From assembly GCF_012726295.1 (NCBI RefSeq), contig NZ_JABAOB010000007.1:186001-250000 (forward strand): DNA of 64,000 bases, given 5' to 3'. This document shows positions 8,824-17,791 of the stretch, in pieces. The position numbers were made by a program, and so were the translations under genes. Under the pieces are notes generated by a model. The model did not search any database, had not been told where the DNA came from, and saw nothing but the letters and a program-made list of their open reading frames with translations. The DNA comes from Chitinophaga sp. Ak27 (GTDB lineage: Bacteria > Bacteroidota > Bacteroidia > Chitinophagales > Chitinophagaceae). How positions within the stretch are numbered: position 1 is the stretch's first letter; each line of letters opens with the position of its first letter.

Positions 8824-9057
8824 TGATATCAATGAAAAACAGCGTTTCCATTGTTACATAGCATTACGCTATGAAGCTTAAGAACGGTCTTACTGCTTCC
8901 TATAGATCGGAGATCAGTACGTTTTTTATCATTGTTTTAATCGTGTAGATAGTATATACGGTATAGGGGAATCATATGCCTATAATTTACGAAAAATATT
9001 TACAAAAGCATAGTTAAAGCAAGTAATTGAGCCGGTAGTAAACTAGTTTTTCTTTTT

Positions 9058-9068
9058 CAACCAAAATT
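9058..9068 (+). repeat. CAACCAAAATT leader box, copy 3
   Basis: Ten of eleven bases match copy 1. ATG 9079 follows after 10 nt and opens the 55-codon frame. Confidence 0.6.
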
Positions 9069-9078
9069 TGAATCTTTT

Positions 9079-9246
9079 ATGAAAAGGACATCATTCCTTT
9101 TTGCCATGCCGCTGGCGGTTGTAAGGGTGGTCATTGCAGCACGCACTGACGCATTTCAACCAGGTATTTTTAAGCCCTATACTGCAAACGATACTTCCGG
9201 TAACATGGCGTTACTGGGATATACGTCCCTGCGTACATTATTTTAA
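9079..9246 (+). CDS. possible 55-residue small protein or remnant of a gene 5' end
   Basis: Opens with ATG 10 nt after leader box copy 3 and ends at TAA 9244-9246. The first ~22 residues (MKRTSFLFAMPLAVVRVVIA) look like a signal peptide; the rest (FQPGIFKPYT...) matches nothing I know. It may be the decayed 5' end of a secreted-protein gene, a leader peptide, or a true small exported protein. Coding status is unproven. Confidence 0.3.
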   Translation: MKRTSFLFAMPLAVVRVVIAARTDAFQPGIFKPYTANDTSGNMALLGYTSLRTLF

Positions 9247-9351
9247 AAGAAATCAGGATGCTTAACATTCAACCAAGTCGAACCATTTAAAAACACCCGG
9301 CGAATTTAGTCAAAACAACAGCTAAGGTTTATACTGACATCATTGTCGCCC

Positions 9352-9377
9352 GATGCCCCTACCCAAGTAGGAGCATC
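9352..9377 (+). promoter_or_regulatory. hairpin directly before the last leader box
   Basis: GATGCCCCTAC and GTAGGAGCATC pair with one mismatch across the loop CCAA. There is no T tract, so a simple terminator is unlikely. It ends 7 nt before leader box copy 4, so it may control access to the susC leader (attenuation or protein binding). Confidence 0.5.
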
Positions 9378-9384
9378 CGGTATT

Positions 9385-9395
9385 CAACCAAAATC
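9385..9395 (+). repeat. CAACCAAAATC leader box, copy 4
   Basis: ATG 9407 follows after 11 nt. This ATG is in frame with susC and would add 28 residues ahead of the normal signal peptide. Confidence 0.6.
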
Positions 9396-9490
9396 GGATA
9401 CAGACAATGTTGGTTTGCTTTCAGAAGAAATCCGTCGCTATACCTGCCGGGATTATTCAATTAAATAACATAAAACAAAACAGCCCGCAT

Positions 9491-12400
9491 ATGAGAAAAT
9501 CGTTTTTATTAACAACGATGTTGGTGCTATATATAGCCACTGTCATCGGACAAGCAAAACTTATCACAGGTAAAATCACCGATGCAACCGGCGATCCTGT
9601 GCTTGGTGTTACCATTCAATTTAAAGGACAGGCAAAGGGTACGGTGTCCGATCCGAATGGTGCTTTTAAACTGGAAGCCGAAAAAGGCCAGGTACTGGTT
9701 ATTTCCGGCCTCGGTTACGAAACAAAAGAAGTTACAGTAAATGGTAATACACTGAATATTGTTCTGGCAAAATCAGACAGAACTATCAATGAGGTTGTGG
9801 TAACAGCATTGGGTATTAAAAGAGAAAAGAAAGCACTGGGATATGCGGTGCAGGAAGTAAAGGGAACGGAGCTTACCCAAACAAATGAAACGAATATTTT
9901 AAACTCATTGTCTGGTAGGGCAGCAGGTGTACAGATCAACAACAATGGTGGCGCCGTGGGATCCAGTACCAGCATTGTATTGCGTGGTTACAACTCTTTC
10001 ACCGCCAATACGCCGCTGATCGTGGTAGATGGTATTCCTATCAATAACCCACAGTCGGTGGTAATACCAGGAGCCCTTACGCCTGGCGCTACAGACCAGC
10101 AATCCGCCGTGGATTATGGTAACGGTATGAATGATATTGATCCGGAAAATATCGCTTCCGTTTCTATCCTGAAAGGCGCCAATGCGGCCGCTTTGTATGG
10201 TTACAGGGCCGGTAACGGGGTAATCCTGATCACCACCAAAAATGGGAAATCCGCTTTCAAAGGTATAGGGGTTTCTTACACCGGTGGTGCTTCATTCGAA
10301 AAACAATACATACTGCCTAAATACCAGAATAAATACGGACAGGGTTCCACCAGCAGCGAATACTGGTACAACCTGTATAAAGCGCAAACGCCTAATAACC
10401 CATTGTCATACCAGGACTGGGCATTACAAAATGGATTTGCCTATGTTGATGGACAAGGAGGTGGTGTAAATGATGGTGTAGATGAAAGCTGGGGTCCAAG
10501 AATGGATATAGGACTGAAATTACCTCAGTACAATAGCCCGCTGGATGCCAATGGAAACAGAACTGCTACTCCCTGGGTGTCACATCCTAACAACGTGAAG
10601 AATTTCTTCAAAACAGGATTTTCACTTAATAACAACGTCGCATTAACCAGTAACACCGCCAAGGGTAGTACCAGGCTTTCACTGAGCCATCAACGCCAAA
10701 TGGGTACCGTTCCCAATACCGACCAAACCAGGTATTCGGCGATGTTGAGCACTAGCCAGAACCTGACAGATAAGTTGAAAGTAGAAGCCGCGGCTAACTA
10801 CGTACAAACGCTCAACGACAACCTCGTAGGGCAGGGTTATAATGAATTCAACCCTATGCAGTCAATAGGTAGCTGGTTTGGACGCCAGATAGACATGAAT
10901 GACCTGAAAAATAACTGGGACAAAATGATGCCCAATCCGGCGTTCCCTGCTACAGGGGTCCCATATAACTGGAACCTGAACTATCATGATAACCCCTACC
11001 TGAGCTTATATAGAAACTTAAATGGACGTACCAAGAACCGGTTATTCGGTTATGCCACTGTTTCTTATGAATTTGACAAATGGTTTACCCTGATGGGCCG
11101 CGTTGGTACCGATTGGTATTCTGAAAGCAGGAAACAAAATACTTCTTCTCTTGCCACTGCTAACTTTTTATACGGCGTAGGTGGTCAATTTACAGACTGG
11201 AGTATTTATGGAAATGAAACGAATGCCGACCTGATTGCAACCGGTAGTGGAAAACTGGGTAAAGATTTTTCCCTGTCGTATACCGCTGGCGGAAACTACC
11301 GGGACGCAAAAACTAAAAATGTTTCTGCTACCGCGAACGATCTGACTGTTCCTGATTTGTATACCATCGGTAATGCAAAAGGGCAGGTATCTAATACAAT
11401 GTTCGTTTCCCAACTCCGCTCTAATAGCGTATTCGCGCAGGCTTCACTGGGATTCCGCAACTGGTTGTACCTGGATCTGACAGGAAGGAATGACTGGAAC
11501 TCTAGCTTGCCGGCCAACAATCGTTCTTACTTTTACCCATCCGCGAGCTTAAGCTGGATTTTCAGCGACGCATTGAAAATCAGCAATTCATCTGCCTTTA
11601 CCTATGGTAAATTACGTGTGAGCTATGCAGAGGTGGGTAATGGAACAGGTGCTTATATGCTCGCAAGATCCTTTGTACCACAAGCAAGTACATTCAATGG
11701 GGTAACCCTCTATCACGAGGCATATCGGCTGTCACCGCAGGACCTGAAGCCCGAACGTGCCAAGAGTGCTGAAATCGGTGCGGAGCTTCATTTCCTTGAT
11801 AATAGGCTGAACCTGGATGCGACTTATTATGACAAGAAAACTATTAACCAGATTATGCCTATATCAATCTCTGCTGCATCGGGAGCTACTACGGCCTTCA
11901 TCAATGCGGGTGAAATCCGGAGTAAGGGGGTTGAGCTGCAATTGAATTTAGGTATTCTACGTAACGATAATGGTTTTAACTGGGATATGACCGTTAACTG
12001 GGCAAAAAATAGTAGTAAGGTAACCACCCTGTATACCGATCCAAGAACTGGCCAACAACTGACATGGTTCCAGCTGGGACGTAACTGGGGAACTACCATC
12101 GGTGCTATCCCAGGTGAAGCCTACGGTATCATCAGGGGAGCAGATTATGTAACAGATCCTAAATCAGGCGCTATCGTAGTGGGAGCTAACGGATTACCTT
12201 CCTTCAAGAAAGACCAGGTGATTGGTAATATTATGCCAGACTGGATTGGCGGTGTAAATAATTCCTTCAGATACCGCAACTTTAATCTCAGCTTCCTGAT
12301 CGATATGAAAAAAGGCGGCGATATATTTAGTGTAACGCATATGTTTGGCGCCAATACCGGTGTATTGGATTTTACTGCAGCCGGCAACATTCGTGAAACT

Positions 12401-12808
12401 GGTGTGGTACTGGGTAAAGATATCCTGACAGACCATAAATTTGTAGATGCAAGCGGCAACCCGAACACCAAAGTGGTAGCAGCCGACAATGCCTTTAAAT
12501 ATCTCTCTTATGATGGTGCTTCCTCCGGTACGAAATTCGATATCATCGACGGTACTTACATAAAACTCCGCACCATACAATTTGGTTATACCATTCCAGC
12601 TAATTTAATCAGCAGATGGGGTTGGTTGAAGAGCGCCGGTGTATCTGTATTTGCACAGAACGTAGCGCTCCTGTATACAGATAAAAGCAACAAAGCGCAT
12701 ATCGACCCGGAAACCGGATTTGGAAACGATGTTGCCCAACTAGGTTTTGAAGAATACCAAATTCCTTCAAATAGAAGTATCGGTTTGAAGTTGAATCTGA
12801 ATTTCTAA
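9491..12808 (+). CDS. SusC/RagA-family TonB-linked outer-membrane protein
   Basis: A 1105-residue TonB-dependent importer that forms the barrel under the SusD lid and takes up oligosaccharides or other nutrients. In order: signal peptide (MRKSFLLTTMLVLYIATVIG), carboxypeptidase-regulatory-like beta-sandwich (about 25-100, ITGKITDATGDPVLGV), plug domain (about 105-230, with GYNSFTANTPLIVVDGIPINNP), then the 22-strand barrel ending in an aromatic C-terminus (LKLNLNF). I chose ATG 9491 because the signal peptide begins there; an in-frame ATG at 9407 adds 28 residues. The SusD gene follows. No glycoside hydrolase, sigma or anti-sigma gene is beside it, so the substrate cannot be named. Confidence 0.95.
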   Translation: MRKSFLLTTMLVLYIATVIGQAKLITGKITDATGDPVLGVTIQFKGQAKGTVSDPNGAFKLEAEKGQVLVISGLGYETKEVTVNGNTLNIVLAKSDRTINEVVVTALGIKREKKALGYAVQEVKGTELTQTNETNILNSLSGRAAGVQINNNGGAVGSSTSIVLRGYNSFTANTPLIVVDGIPINNPQSVVIPGALTPGATDQQSAVDYGNGMNDIDPENIASVSILKGANAAALYGYRAGNGVILITTKNGKSAFKGIGVSYTGGASFEKQYILPKYQNKYGQGSTSSEYWYNLYKAQTPNNPLSYQDWALQNGFAYVDGQGGGVNDGVDESWGPRMDIGLKLPQYNSPLDANGNRTATPWVSHPNNVKNFFKTGFSLNNNVALTSNTAKGSTRLSLSHQRQMGTVPNTDQTRYSAMLSTSQNLTDKLKVEAAANYVQTLNDNLVGQGYNEFNPMQSIGSWFGRQIDMNDLKNNWDKMMPNPAFPATGVPYNWNLNYHDNPYLSLYRNLNGRTKNRLFGYATVSYEFDKWFTLMGRVGTDWYSESRKQNTSSLATANFLYGVGGQFTDWSIYGNETNADLIATGSGKLGKDFSLSYTAGGNYRDAKTKNVSATANDLTVPDLYTIGNAKGQVSNTMFVSQLRSNSVFAQASLGFRNWLYLDLTGRNDWNSSLPANNRSYFYPSASLSWIFSDALKISNSSAFTYGKLRVSYAEVGNGTGAYMLARSFVPQASTFNGVTLYHEAYRLSPQDLKPERAKSAEIGAELHFLDNRLNLDATYYDKKTINQIMPISISAASGATTAFINAGEIRSKGVELQLNLGILRNDNGFNWDMTVNWAKNSSKVTTLYTDPRTGQQLTWFQLGRNWGTTIGAIPGEAYGIIRGADYVTDPKSGAIVVGANGLPSFKKDQVIGNIMPDWIGGVNNSFRYRNFNLSFLIDMKKGGDIFSVTHMFGANTGVLDFTAAGNIRETGVVLGKDILTDHKFVDASGNPNTKVVAADNAFKYLSYDGASSGTKFDIIDGTYIKLRTIQFGYTIPANLISRWGWLKSAGVSVFAQNVALLYTDKSNKAHIDPETGFGNDVAQLGFEEYQIPSNRSIGLKLNLNF

Positions 12809-12851
12809 CCTAATGCAGAAGCAGATTAATGATTTAATTAAAATTAGTATT

Positions 12852-14324
12852 ATGAAACTGTATAATAGAAGACTATCAAAATATTTCCTGGTCGGGGCGT
12901 TGATAATGATGACTGGAGGGAGTTGCACCAAAAACTTTGATAAAATAAATACGGATCCCAATAGACCATTGAAGGTGCCCGGTAATAATACATTGGCATA
13001 TTCCATTGTCTATTACGCACAAAACCTTTTTGATGCGACAGCTGACATGAATGAACCTGAATGTTTTGGGGGGCACCTGGGTAAAATACAATACATTGAT
13101 GAAGCCCGTAATGTATTCAGACCAGCGGCTATTGAGAATTTCTGGGCTTATCACTACAGTGTGTTGAATAACCTCCAGATCACTATCAATGATGCTATCG
13201 CCACTAATAAGATAAACCAGCAGGCAGTTGCGCTCACATTCAAGTGTTATGTAGCACAAATAGCGACTGATACCTGGGGCGACATTCCCTACTCTGATGC
13301 TATAAAAGGTAACAGTGGTGTAATTACGCCTAAGTATGATAGCCAGAAGGATATTTATGCGGCTTTACTGGCAGATCTGAAAACGGCCAATGATCTCTTT
13401 GCAAAGAACAGTGCCGATGTACTGGGCGACGGGGATGTGCTGTTTCAAACAGATGTAACCAAATGGCGTCAGTTCTGTAACTCCCTGCGGTTAAGAGTAG
13501 CTATCCGGTTAAGCAAGAAAGATCCGGCAACTGCCAAAGCAAATATCGAGGAAATTGCAGGTAATCCGGCCAAATTCCCTGTGATGACAGGCAACGCTGA
13601 TAATGCGTTCCTGAACTGGCCCGGTGGTAAACCTAATAACGAACCATGGTCTTCCAACAAATACGACGATGGTCGTGACGACCATGCTGTCAGCGATGTA
13701 CTGGTTAATAAACTCCTCGAGTTAAACGATCCCCGCCTCCCCGTGTATGCTAAACCTGCTACAGGTGATGGTAAATACCGTGGCGTAGGAATTGGCATCA
13801 AGGATAGCGAAAAACTGCCTTCTATTGCCTTATATTCCAGGATCGGCGCCCGTTTCAGGGATAACAGAACAGGATTTACACCATTTATGCGTGCTGCAGA
13901 AGTGAAATTCATCCTGGCTGAAGCCGCCGCTAATGGCTGGAATGTAGGCGTAAGTGCAAAAGATGCTTACGAGGCTGGTATCGACCTGTCCCTGGAAGAA
14001 AATGGGGTATCCAATGCAGCATATAAAGCAAGTGCCGGCGTAAAATGGGATGGCGACGTGAAAAAGATATATATCCAGAAATGGCTTGCCCTGTTTAAAG
14101 ACGGTCATGAAGCATGGGCTGAAAGCAGAAGAACAGATGTGCCTTTATTGCCAGCTGCTTCAGGATCTCCTTACCCAGGCCATACCCGTACATCTTTCCG
14201 CCTGCCTTATCCTAACAGTGAAACTACCCTGAACGGCGCTAATAGCGGTGCAGCGGTGGGTTCAATAAAAGATAACTACTGGGGTGCACAAATGTATTGG
14301 GACACCCGCACAGGCGTTAATTGA
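12852..14324 (+). CDS. SusD/RagB-family nutrient-binding outer-membrane lipoprotein
   Basis: A 490-residue surface lipoprotein that captures ligand and closes over the SusC barrel. The lipobox is LIMMTGGSC, with the lipidated cysteine near residue 25, followed by TKNFDKINTDPN, typical of the SusD-like group with the DPN motif. The body shows tetratricopeptide-like helices (LTFKCYVAQIATDTWGDIPY). I chose ATG 12852; an in-frame ATG at 12813 would put 13 polar residues before the signal peptide. It is 43 nt after susC and is closed by the terminator at 14401. Confidence 0.93.
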   Translation: MKLYNRRLSKYFLVGALIMMTGGSCTKNFDKINTDPNRPLKVPGNNTLAYSIVYYAQNLFDATADMNEPECFGGHLGKIQYIDEARNVFRPAAIENFWAYHYSVLNNLQITINDAIATNKINQQAVALTFKCYVAQIATDTWGDIPYSDAIKGNSGVITPKYDSQKDIYAALLADLKTANDLFAKNSADVLGDGDVLFQTDVTKWRQFCNSLRLRVAIRLSKKDPATAKANIEEIAGNPAKFPVMTGNADNAFLNWPGGKPNNEPWSSNKYDDGRDDHAVSDVLVNKLLELNDPRLPVYAKPATGDGKYRGVGIGIKDSEKLPSIALYSRIGARFRDNRTGFTPFMRAAEVKFILAEAAANGWNVGVSAKDAYEAGIDLSLEENGVSNAAYKASAGVKWDGDVKKIYIQKWLALFKDGHEAWAESRRTDVPLLPAASGSPYPGHTRTSFRLPYPNSETTLNGANSGAAVGSIKDNYWGAQMYWDTRTGVN

Positions 14325-14400
14325 TGCCAGTAGCAGGAATATTGCATAGCAAATTTGACGAAGAGGACTATTATTAGTGGTCAATATACTGGTCAATAAA

Positions 14401-14430
14401 AAAAAGAGGGCTTATTTGAGCCCTCTTTTT
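14401..14430 (+). terminator. rho-independent terminator of the susCD operon
   Basis: AAAAAGAGGGCT and AGCCCTCTTTTT form a stem around a 6-nt loop and end in a T tract. The A tract on the 5' side makes it potentially bidirectional. Confidence 0.9.
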
Positions 14431-14431
14431 C

Positions 14432-14439
14432 TATTTTTG
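14432..14439 (+). promoter_or_regulatory. -7 promoter box TATTTTTG
   Basis: Perfect TAnnTTTG match, 19 nt before the ATG of the DUF3467 gene and directly after the susCD terminator. Confidence 0.7.
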
Positions 14440-14458
14440 TACGGCAAAATCTTACAAC

Positions 14459-14773
14459 ATGGAAAATCAGCACGAAGAACAGAATCAGCTTAATATTGAG
14501 TTGAATGAAGAAATAGCCGAAGGGCAATATGCGAATCTTGCTATTATTACCCATTCCAACGCCGAGTTCGTAGTGGACTTTGTTAATGTGATGCCCGGTT
14601 TACCCAAGGCGAAAGTGAAATCCCGTATCATCCTCACCCCTCAGCATGCCAAGCGCTTTATGAAGGCCATGCTGGATAATATTAAGAAATACGAATCTAT
14701 ACATGGGCCTATCCAGGACCAGGAGCAGGTGTCTGTACCCTTAAATTTTGGTGGACCTACCGCTCAGGCATAA
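14459..14773 (+). CDS. DUF3467 domain protein
   Basis: A 104-residue protein of the conserved DUF3467 family, recognised by YANLAIITHSNAEFVVDFVNVMPGLPKAKVKSRIILTP in shape (small beta sandwich), then a helix with HAKRFMKAMLDNIKKYE. Cytoplasmic, with an acidic N-terminus. Function is unknown; the family often travels near RNA polymerase or ribosomal genes in Bacteroidota. It has its own promoter and is followed 12 nt later by the Ldh-family gene, so the two are likely one transcript. Confidence 0.85.
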   Translation: MENQHEEQNQLNIELNEEIAEGQYANLAIITHSNAEFVVDFVNVMPGLPKAKVKSRIILTPQHAKRFMKAMLDNIKKYESIHGPIQDQEQVSVPLNFGGPTAQA

Positions 14774-14785
14774 TTCGTAAGTCAG

Positions 14786-15859
14786 ATGGAACATATTTTT
14801 TCTTATCATCATTTGAGGGAATTCACCAGGGAGGTGTTTATCCACATAGGTTGTAGCCTGGAACACGCTGCGCTGGCCAGTGAAGTACTGGTATCAGCAG
14901 ATTTGAGAGGCATAGATTCTCATGGCATAGCCCGCCTGTCGGGCTATGTGCGTTTATGGGAAGCTAAGCGGATCAATCCCCGTCCCAATATCCGTATCGT
15001 ACATGAAACCCCCAGTACCGCCGTGGTGGATGGAGATGCCGGCCTGGGCCTGGTAGTGGCGCCCTACGCCATGGAAATAGCCATGCAAAAAGCAGCAGCG
15101 GTAGGTACCGGCTGGGTCAGCGTTAAAAACTCCAATCACTTCGGTATTGCCGGTTACCACGCTATGAAAGCGTTGGAACAAGATATGATCGGCATGGCGA
15201 TGACTAATGCCAGTCCCCTCGTAGCGCCTACCTTTTCCACAGAGCGTATGCTGGGCACTAACCCTATCGCAGTGGCCATTCCTGCAAAAGACCAACCGGC
15301 TTTTGTAGCCGATTTTGCCACCACCACCGCTGCCAATGGCAAACTGGAAATCTTGCAACGTAAAAATGAAGAAGCCCCTTATGGCTGGATACAGGATAAA
15401 AACGGTCATCCCAGCAAGAATCCGCATGAACTCAAGGATGGCGGGGCTTTGCTGCCTCTCGGCGGCGACCGGGAACACGGAAGCCATAAAGGGTATTGTT
15501 TGGGAGCAATTGTTGACATATTTTCGGCCGTTCTTTCGGGAGCCAACTACGGGCCCTGGGCGCCGCCATTTGTAAGTTTTCTGCCGCTGTCGCCCAACCC
15601 GGTAGGGGAAGGCCTCGGTCATTTCTTCGGCGCCATGCGGGTAGACGCCTTCCGGCCAGCCGATGAATTTAAATCCAATATGGATACCTGGATCGGCCGC
15701 TTCCGCAATGCTGAGGCAATCCCCGGTAAAAAAGTATTGATACCAGGCGATCCTGAAAGAGAAATGCACCAGGAGCGACTGGAAAACGGTATTCCCGTAG
15801 TAGCGCCAGTGGTAAAAGATATGAAGGAAGTAGCGGCGAAATTTAACTTGAATTTTTAA
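14786..15859 (+). CDS. Ldh family NAD(P)-dependent oxidoreductase (malate/L-lactate dehydrogenase type)
   Basis: A 357-residue member of the malate/L-lactate/ureidoglycolate dehydrogenase superfamily, which reduces 2-oxoacids with NAD(P)H. Diagnostic features are the N-terminal helix with ADLRGIDSHGIARLSGY, the SNHFGIAGYHAM segment with the catalytic histidine, GTNPIAVAIPA, and the C-terminal GSHKGYCLGAIVDIFSAVLSGA nucleotide-binding loop. Full length. The exact substrate (malate, lactate, 2,3-diketogulonate or ureidoglycolate) cannot be told. It lies between the DUF3467 gene and aspartate kinase on the same strand. Confidence 0.88.
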   Translation: MEHIFSYHHLREFTREVFIHIGCSLEHAALASEVLVSADLRGIDSHGIARLSGYVRLWEAKRINPRPNIRIVHETPSTAVVDGDAGLGLVVAPYAMEIAMQKAAAVGTGWVSVKNSNHFGIAGYHAMKALEQDMIGMAMTNASPLVAPTFSTERMLGTNPIAVAIPAKDQPAFVADFATTTAANGKLEILQRKNEEAPYGWIQDKNGHPSKNPHELKDGGALLPLGGDREHGSHKGYCLGAIVDIFSAVLSGANYGPWAPPFVSFLPLSPNPVGEGLGHFFGAMRVDAFRPADEFKSNMDTWIGRFRNAEAIPGKKVLIPGDPEREMHQERLENGIPVVAPVVKDMKEVAAKFNLNF

Positions 15860-15939
15860 ATCACCATCATTCATAAAAAACACCCGGAATAAAGCCCGTG
15901 CTGGATTTCAGGTTGCTAAAGCAAAAACAAAACATTCAG

Positions 15940-17262
15940 ATGAAAGTGTTAAAATTTGGTGGAACCTCCGTGGGAAAACCAGAGCGTATGCAGTCGGTAT
16001 CACAACTGATCACAGCAGATAAAGATCAGAAAATTGTGGTCCTTTCCGCGCTGTCAGGCACCACAAACTCTCTTGTGGAAATCAGCCAGTCATTGTCAGG
16101 AGGTAAAAAGGAACTGGCGAAGCAGCAGATTGATAAGCTGGAAAGCCATTACCGTACTTTTTGCAATGATTTAGTGAAGCAGGACGCCGGCCGCGCTAAA
16201 GCCAAGGCGATCGTTGATGAACACTTCGAATTTCTGAATATCATCCTGAAGATATCTTTCAATGAGGCACTGAATAAAGATATTCTCGCCCAGGGCGAAT
16301 TATTATCTACCCGTCTCTTTTGTGTATATCTCGAAGAAGCCGGCATCCAGGCGGTACTGTTGCCTGCACTCGATTTCATGAGCATCGATGAATATGAAGA
16401 GCCGGAAATTCCGAAAATAAAAAATAAACTGGCTGACCTGATCCGCCAACATAAAGATCAATCCATCTTTATTACCCAGGGATATATCTGCCGCAATGCC
16501 AGGGGAGAAGTAGACAACCTGAAACGCGGAGGCAGCGATTATTCCGCTTCCCTGATCGGCGCTGCTATCCAGGCAGATGAAGTACAGATATGGACAGACA
16601 TTGATGGTATGCACAACAACGATCCCCGCGTAGTGAAGAAAACCTTCCCGATCGAACAACTCTCCTTCGATGAAGCGGCGGAACTGGCCTACTTTGGCGC
16701 TAAAATCCTCCACCCGGCTTCTATCTGGCCTGCCCAGCATTTCAACATCCCGGTGAAATTGCTGAACACTATGCAGCCGGAAGCAAAAGGCACTATCATC
16801 ACCGAGTTACCTAATGGTAACGGTGCCAAAGCAATTGCCGCCAAAGATGGTATCATCGCCATCAAAATCAAATCCAGCCGCATGCTGCTGGCATACGGCT
16901 TCCTGCGTAAGATCTTCGAAATTTTCGAAAAGTACCGTACGCCTATTGATATGATCACTACTTCTGAAGTAGCCGTATCTATCACCATCGACAACGACCA
17001 GTACCTCGATCAGATTTTGAAAGAATTGCAGCCATTTGGTACGGTAGAACTGGATTATCACCAAACCATCGTATCTATTGTAGGCAACGAGGTGGCCGCC
17101 ACGCCGTCTATTATCACTAAATTGTTTGATGCGATGGAAGAAATTCCGTTACGCATGATCTCTTATGGTGGTAGCAGGCATAACATCTCTATCCTGATCA
17201 ACGGTCAGTATAAAGAGAGAACATTACAAGTGCTGAATAAAGGATTGTTTGGTCTGGAATAA
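15940..17262 (+). CDS. lysC: aspartate kinase
   Basis: Phosphorylates L-aspartate in the first step of Lys/Thr/Met/diaminopimelate synthesis. The 440-residue monofunctional enzyme has the KFGGTSVG kinase start at 4-11, the aspartate-binding RGGSDYSASLIGAAI near 205, and two C-terminal ACT domains (from about 295) that usually bind lysine or threonine. I chose ATG 15940 because MKVLKFGGTS is the standard start; an in-frame GTG at 15898 adds 14 odd residues. No homoserine dehydrogenase domain is fused. It ends at the terminator at 17285. Confidence 0.94.
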   Translation: MKVLKFGGTSVGKPERMQSVSQLITADKDQKIVVLSALSGTTNSLVEISQSLSGGKKELAKQQIDKLESHYRTFCNDLVKQDAGRAKAKAIVDEHFEFLNIILKISFNEALNKDILAQGELLSTRLFCVYLEEAGIQAVLLPALDFMSIDEYEEPEIPKIKNKLADLIRQHKDQSIFITQGYICRNARGEVDNLKRGGSDYSASLIGAAIQADEVQIWTDIDGMHNNDPRVVKKTFPIEQLSFDEAAELAYFGAKILHPASIWPAQHFNIPVKLLNTMQPEAKGTIITELPNGNGAKAIAAKDGIIAIKIKSSRMLLAYGFLRKIFEIFEKYRTPIDMITTSEVAVSITIDNDQYLDQILKELQPFGTVELDYHQTIVSIVGNEVAATPSIITKLFDAMEEIPLRMISYGGSRHNISILINGQYKERTLQVLNKGLFGLE

Positions 17263-17284
17263 AAGACCATGCTGTTTTTCATAA

Positions 17285-17317
17285 AGGCAGTGGAGCAGGT
17301 CTTCACTGCTTTTTTTA
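17285..17317 (+). terminator. rho-independent terminator, overlaps the stop of the convergent RES gene
   Basis: GGCAGTG pairs with CACTGC and a T7 tract follows. The tail overlaps the TAA (17315-17317) of the minus-strand RES gene, so the two transcription units end almost back to back. Confidence 0.75.
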
Positions 17318-17773
17318 TTTTTTTAGCCGCTGGTCAAACACAAAAGGTTGGGTATCCAGGATGGTGATGTTGGTGGCATCGGGATGCAGAGGATTCAACA
17401 GGTAATTATATTCATCTGCAATCACCACTGAGGGAATTCTTAATACGGCATACCGGGCGGTATCTATCCATTCGTCCCCAATCTGCTGCAGCGCGGGGAA
17501 AGGAGCGAGCGATTGCCAGCCCGAAGGTAAATCGTGCTTGGTCAATACTTTGATGGCAATGTTGTCCGGGATATGAATGGTGGCAATACAGAAATCCTGT
17601 ACAATGGTTTTAAGCGGAATATGTACCAACACTTCCAGCGCCGATAAAGCCCTGCTACCGGCTGTGTACATCACGGCATGCCCCGGGCTGTTCCATCTTC
17701 CGCCATATAGTCGTGCACCCGTTCCACTCAGGTCGTTAATGTAAGCGCATTTACTGATCCTGTATACTTCCAT
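17315..17773 (-). CDS. RES-domain toxin (type II toxin-antitoxin)
   Basis: A 152-residue RES-family protein. RES toxins degrade cellular NAD+ and are held inactive by a paired Xre/DUF2384 antitoxin. The signature is clear: MEVYRISK, then GARLYGGRWNSPG at about 20-32 (conserved Arg and Trp), and SRALSALEVLVH near 40-51 carrying the conserved Glu. Full length. It begins 18 nt after the antitoxin stop, in the usual antitoxin-first order. Confidence 0.88.
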   Translation of the reverse strand: MEVYRISKCAYINDLSGTGARLYGGRWNSPGHAVMYTAGSRALSALEVLVHIPLKTIVQDFCIATIHIPDNIAIKVLTKHDLPSGWQSLAPFPALQQIGDEWIDTARYAVLRIPSVVIADEYNYLLNPLHPDATNITILDTQPFVFDQRLKK

Positions 17774-17791
17774 GCTGTTGTTTTCATTGAT

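Larger units (their letters stand above)
8389..9490 (+). other. 1.1 kb non-coding leader of the susCD operon
   Basis: AT-rich region without a convincing long gene. It contains four copies of a CAACCAAAAT box at 8523, 8813, 9058 and 9385, each followed within 8-18 nt by an ATG. The first three open short frames: 8552-8578 (8 codons), 8832-8861 (9 codons) and 9079-9246 (55 codons). The fourth, at 9407, is in frame with susC. A partial copy (CAACCAAGTC) lies near 9269. No TAnnTTTG box is convincing. Confidence 0.7.

Noticed and set aside
14954..15883. 309-codon frame antisense to the Ldh-family gene
   Set aside because: Shadow of a well-supported enzyme gene with clear motifs; no family match.
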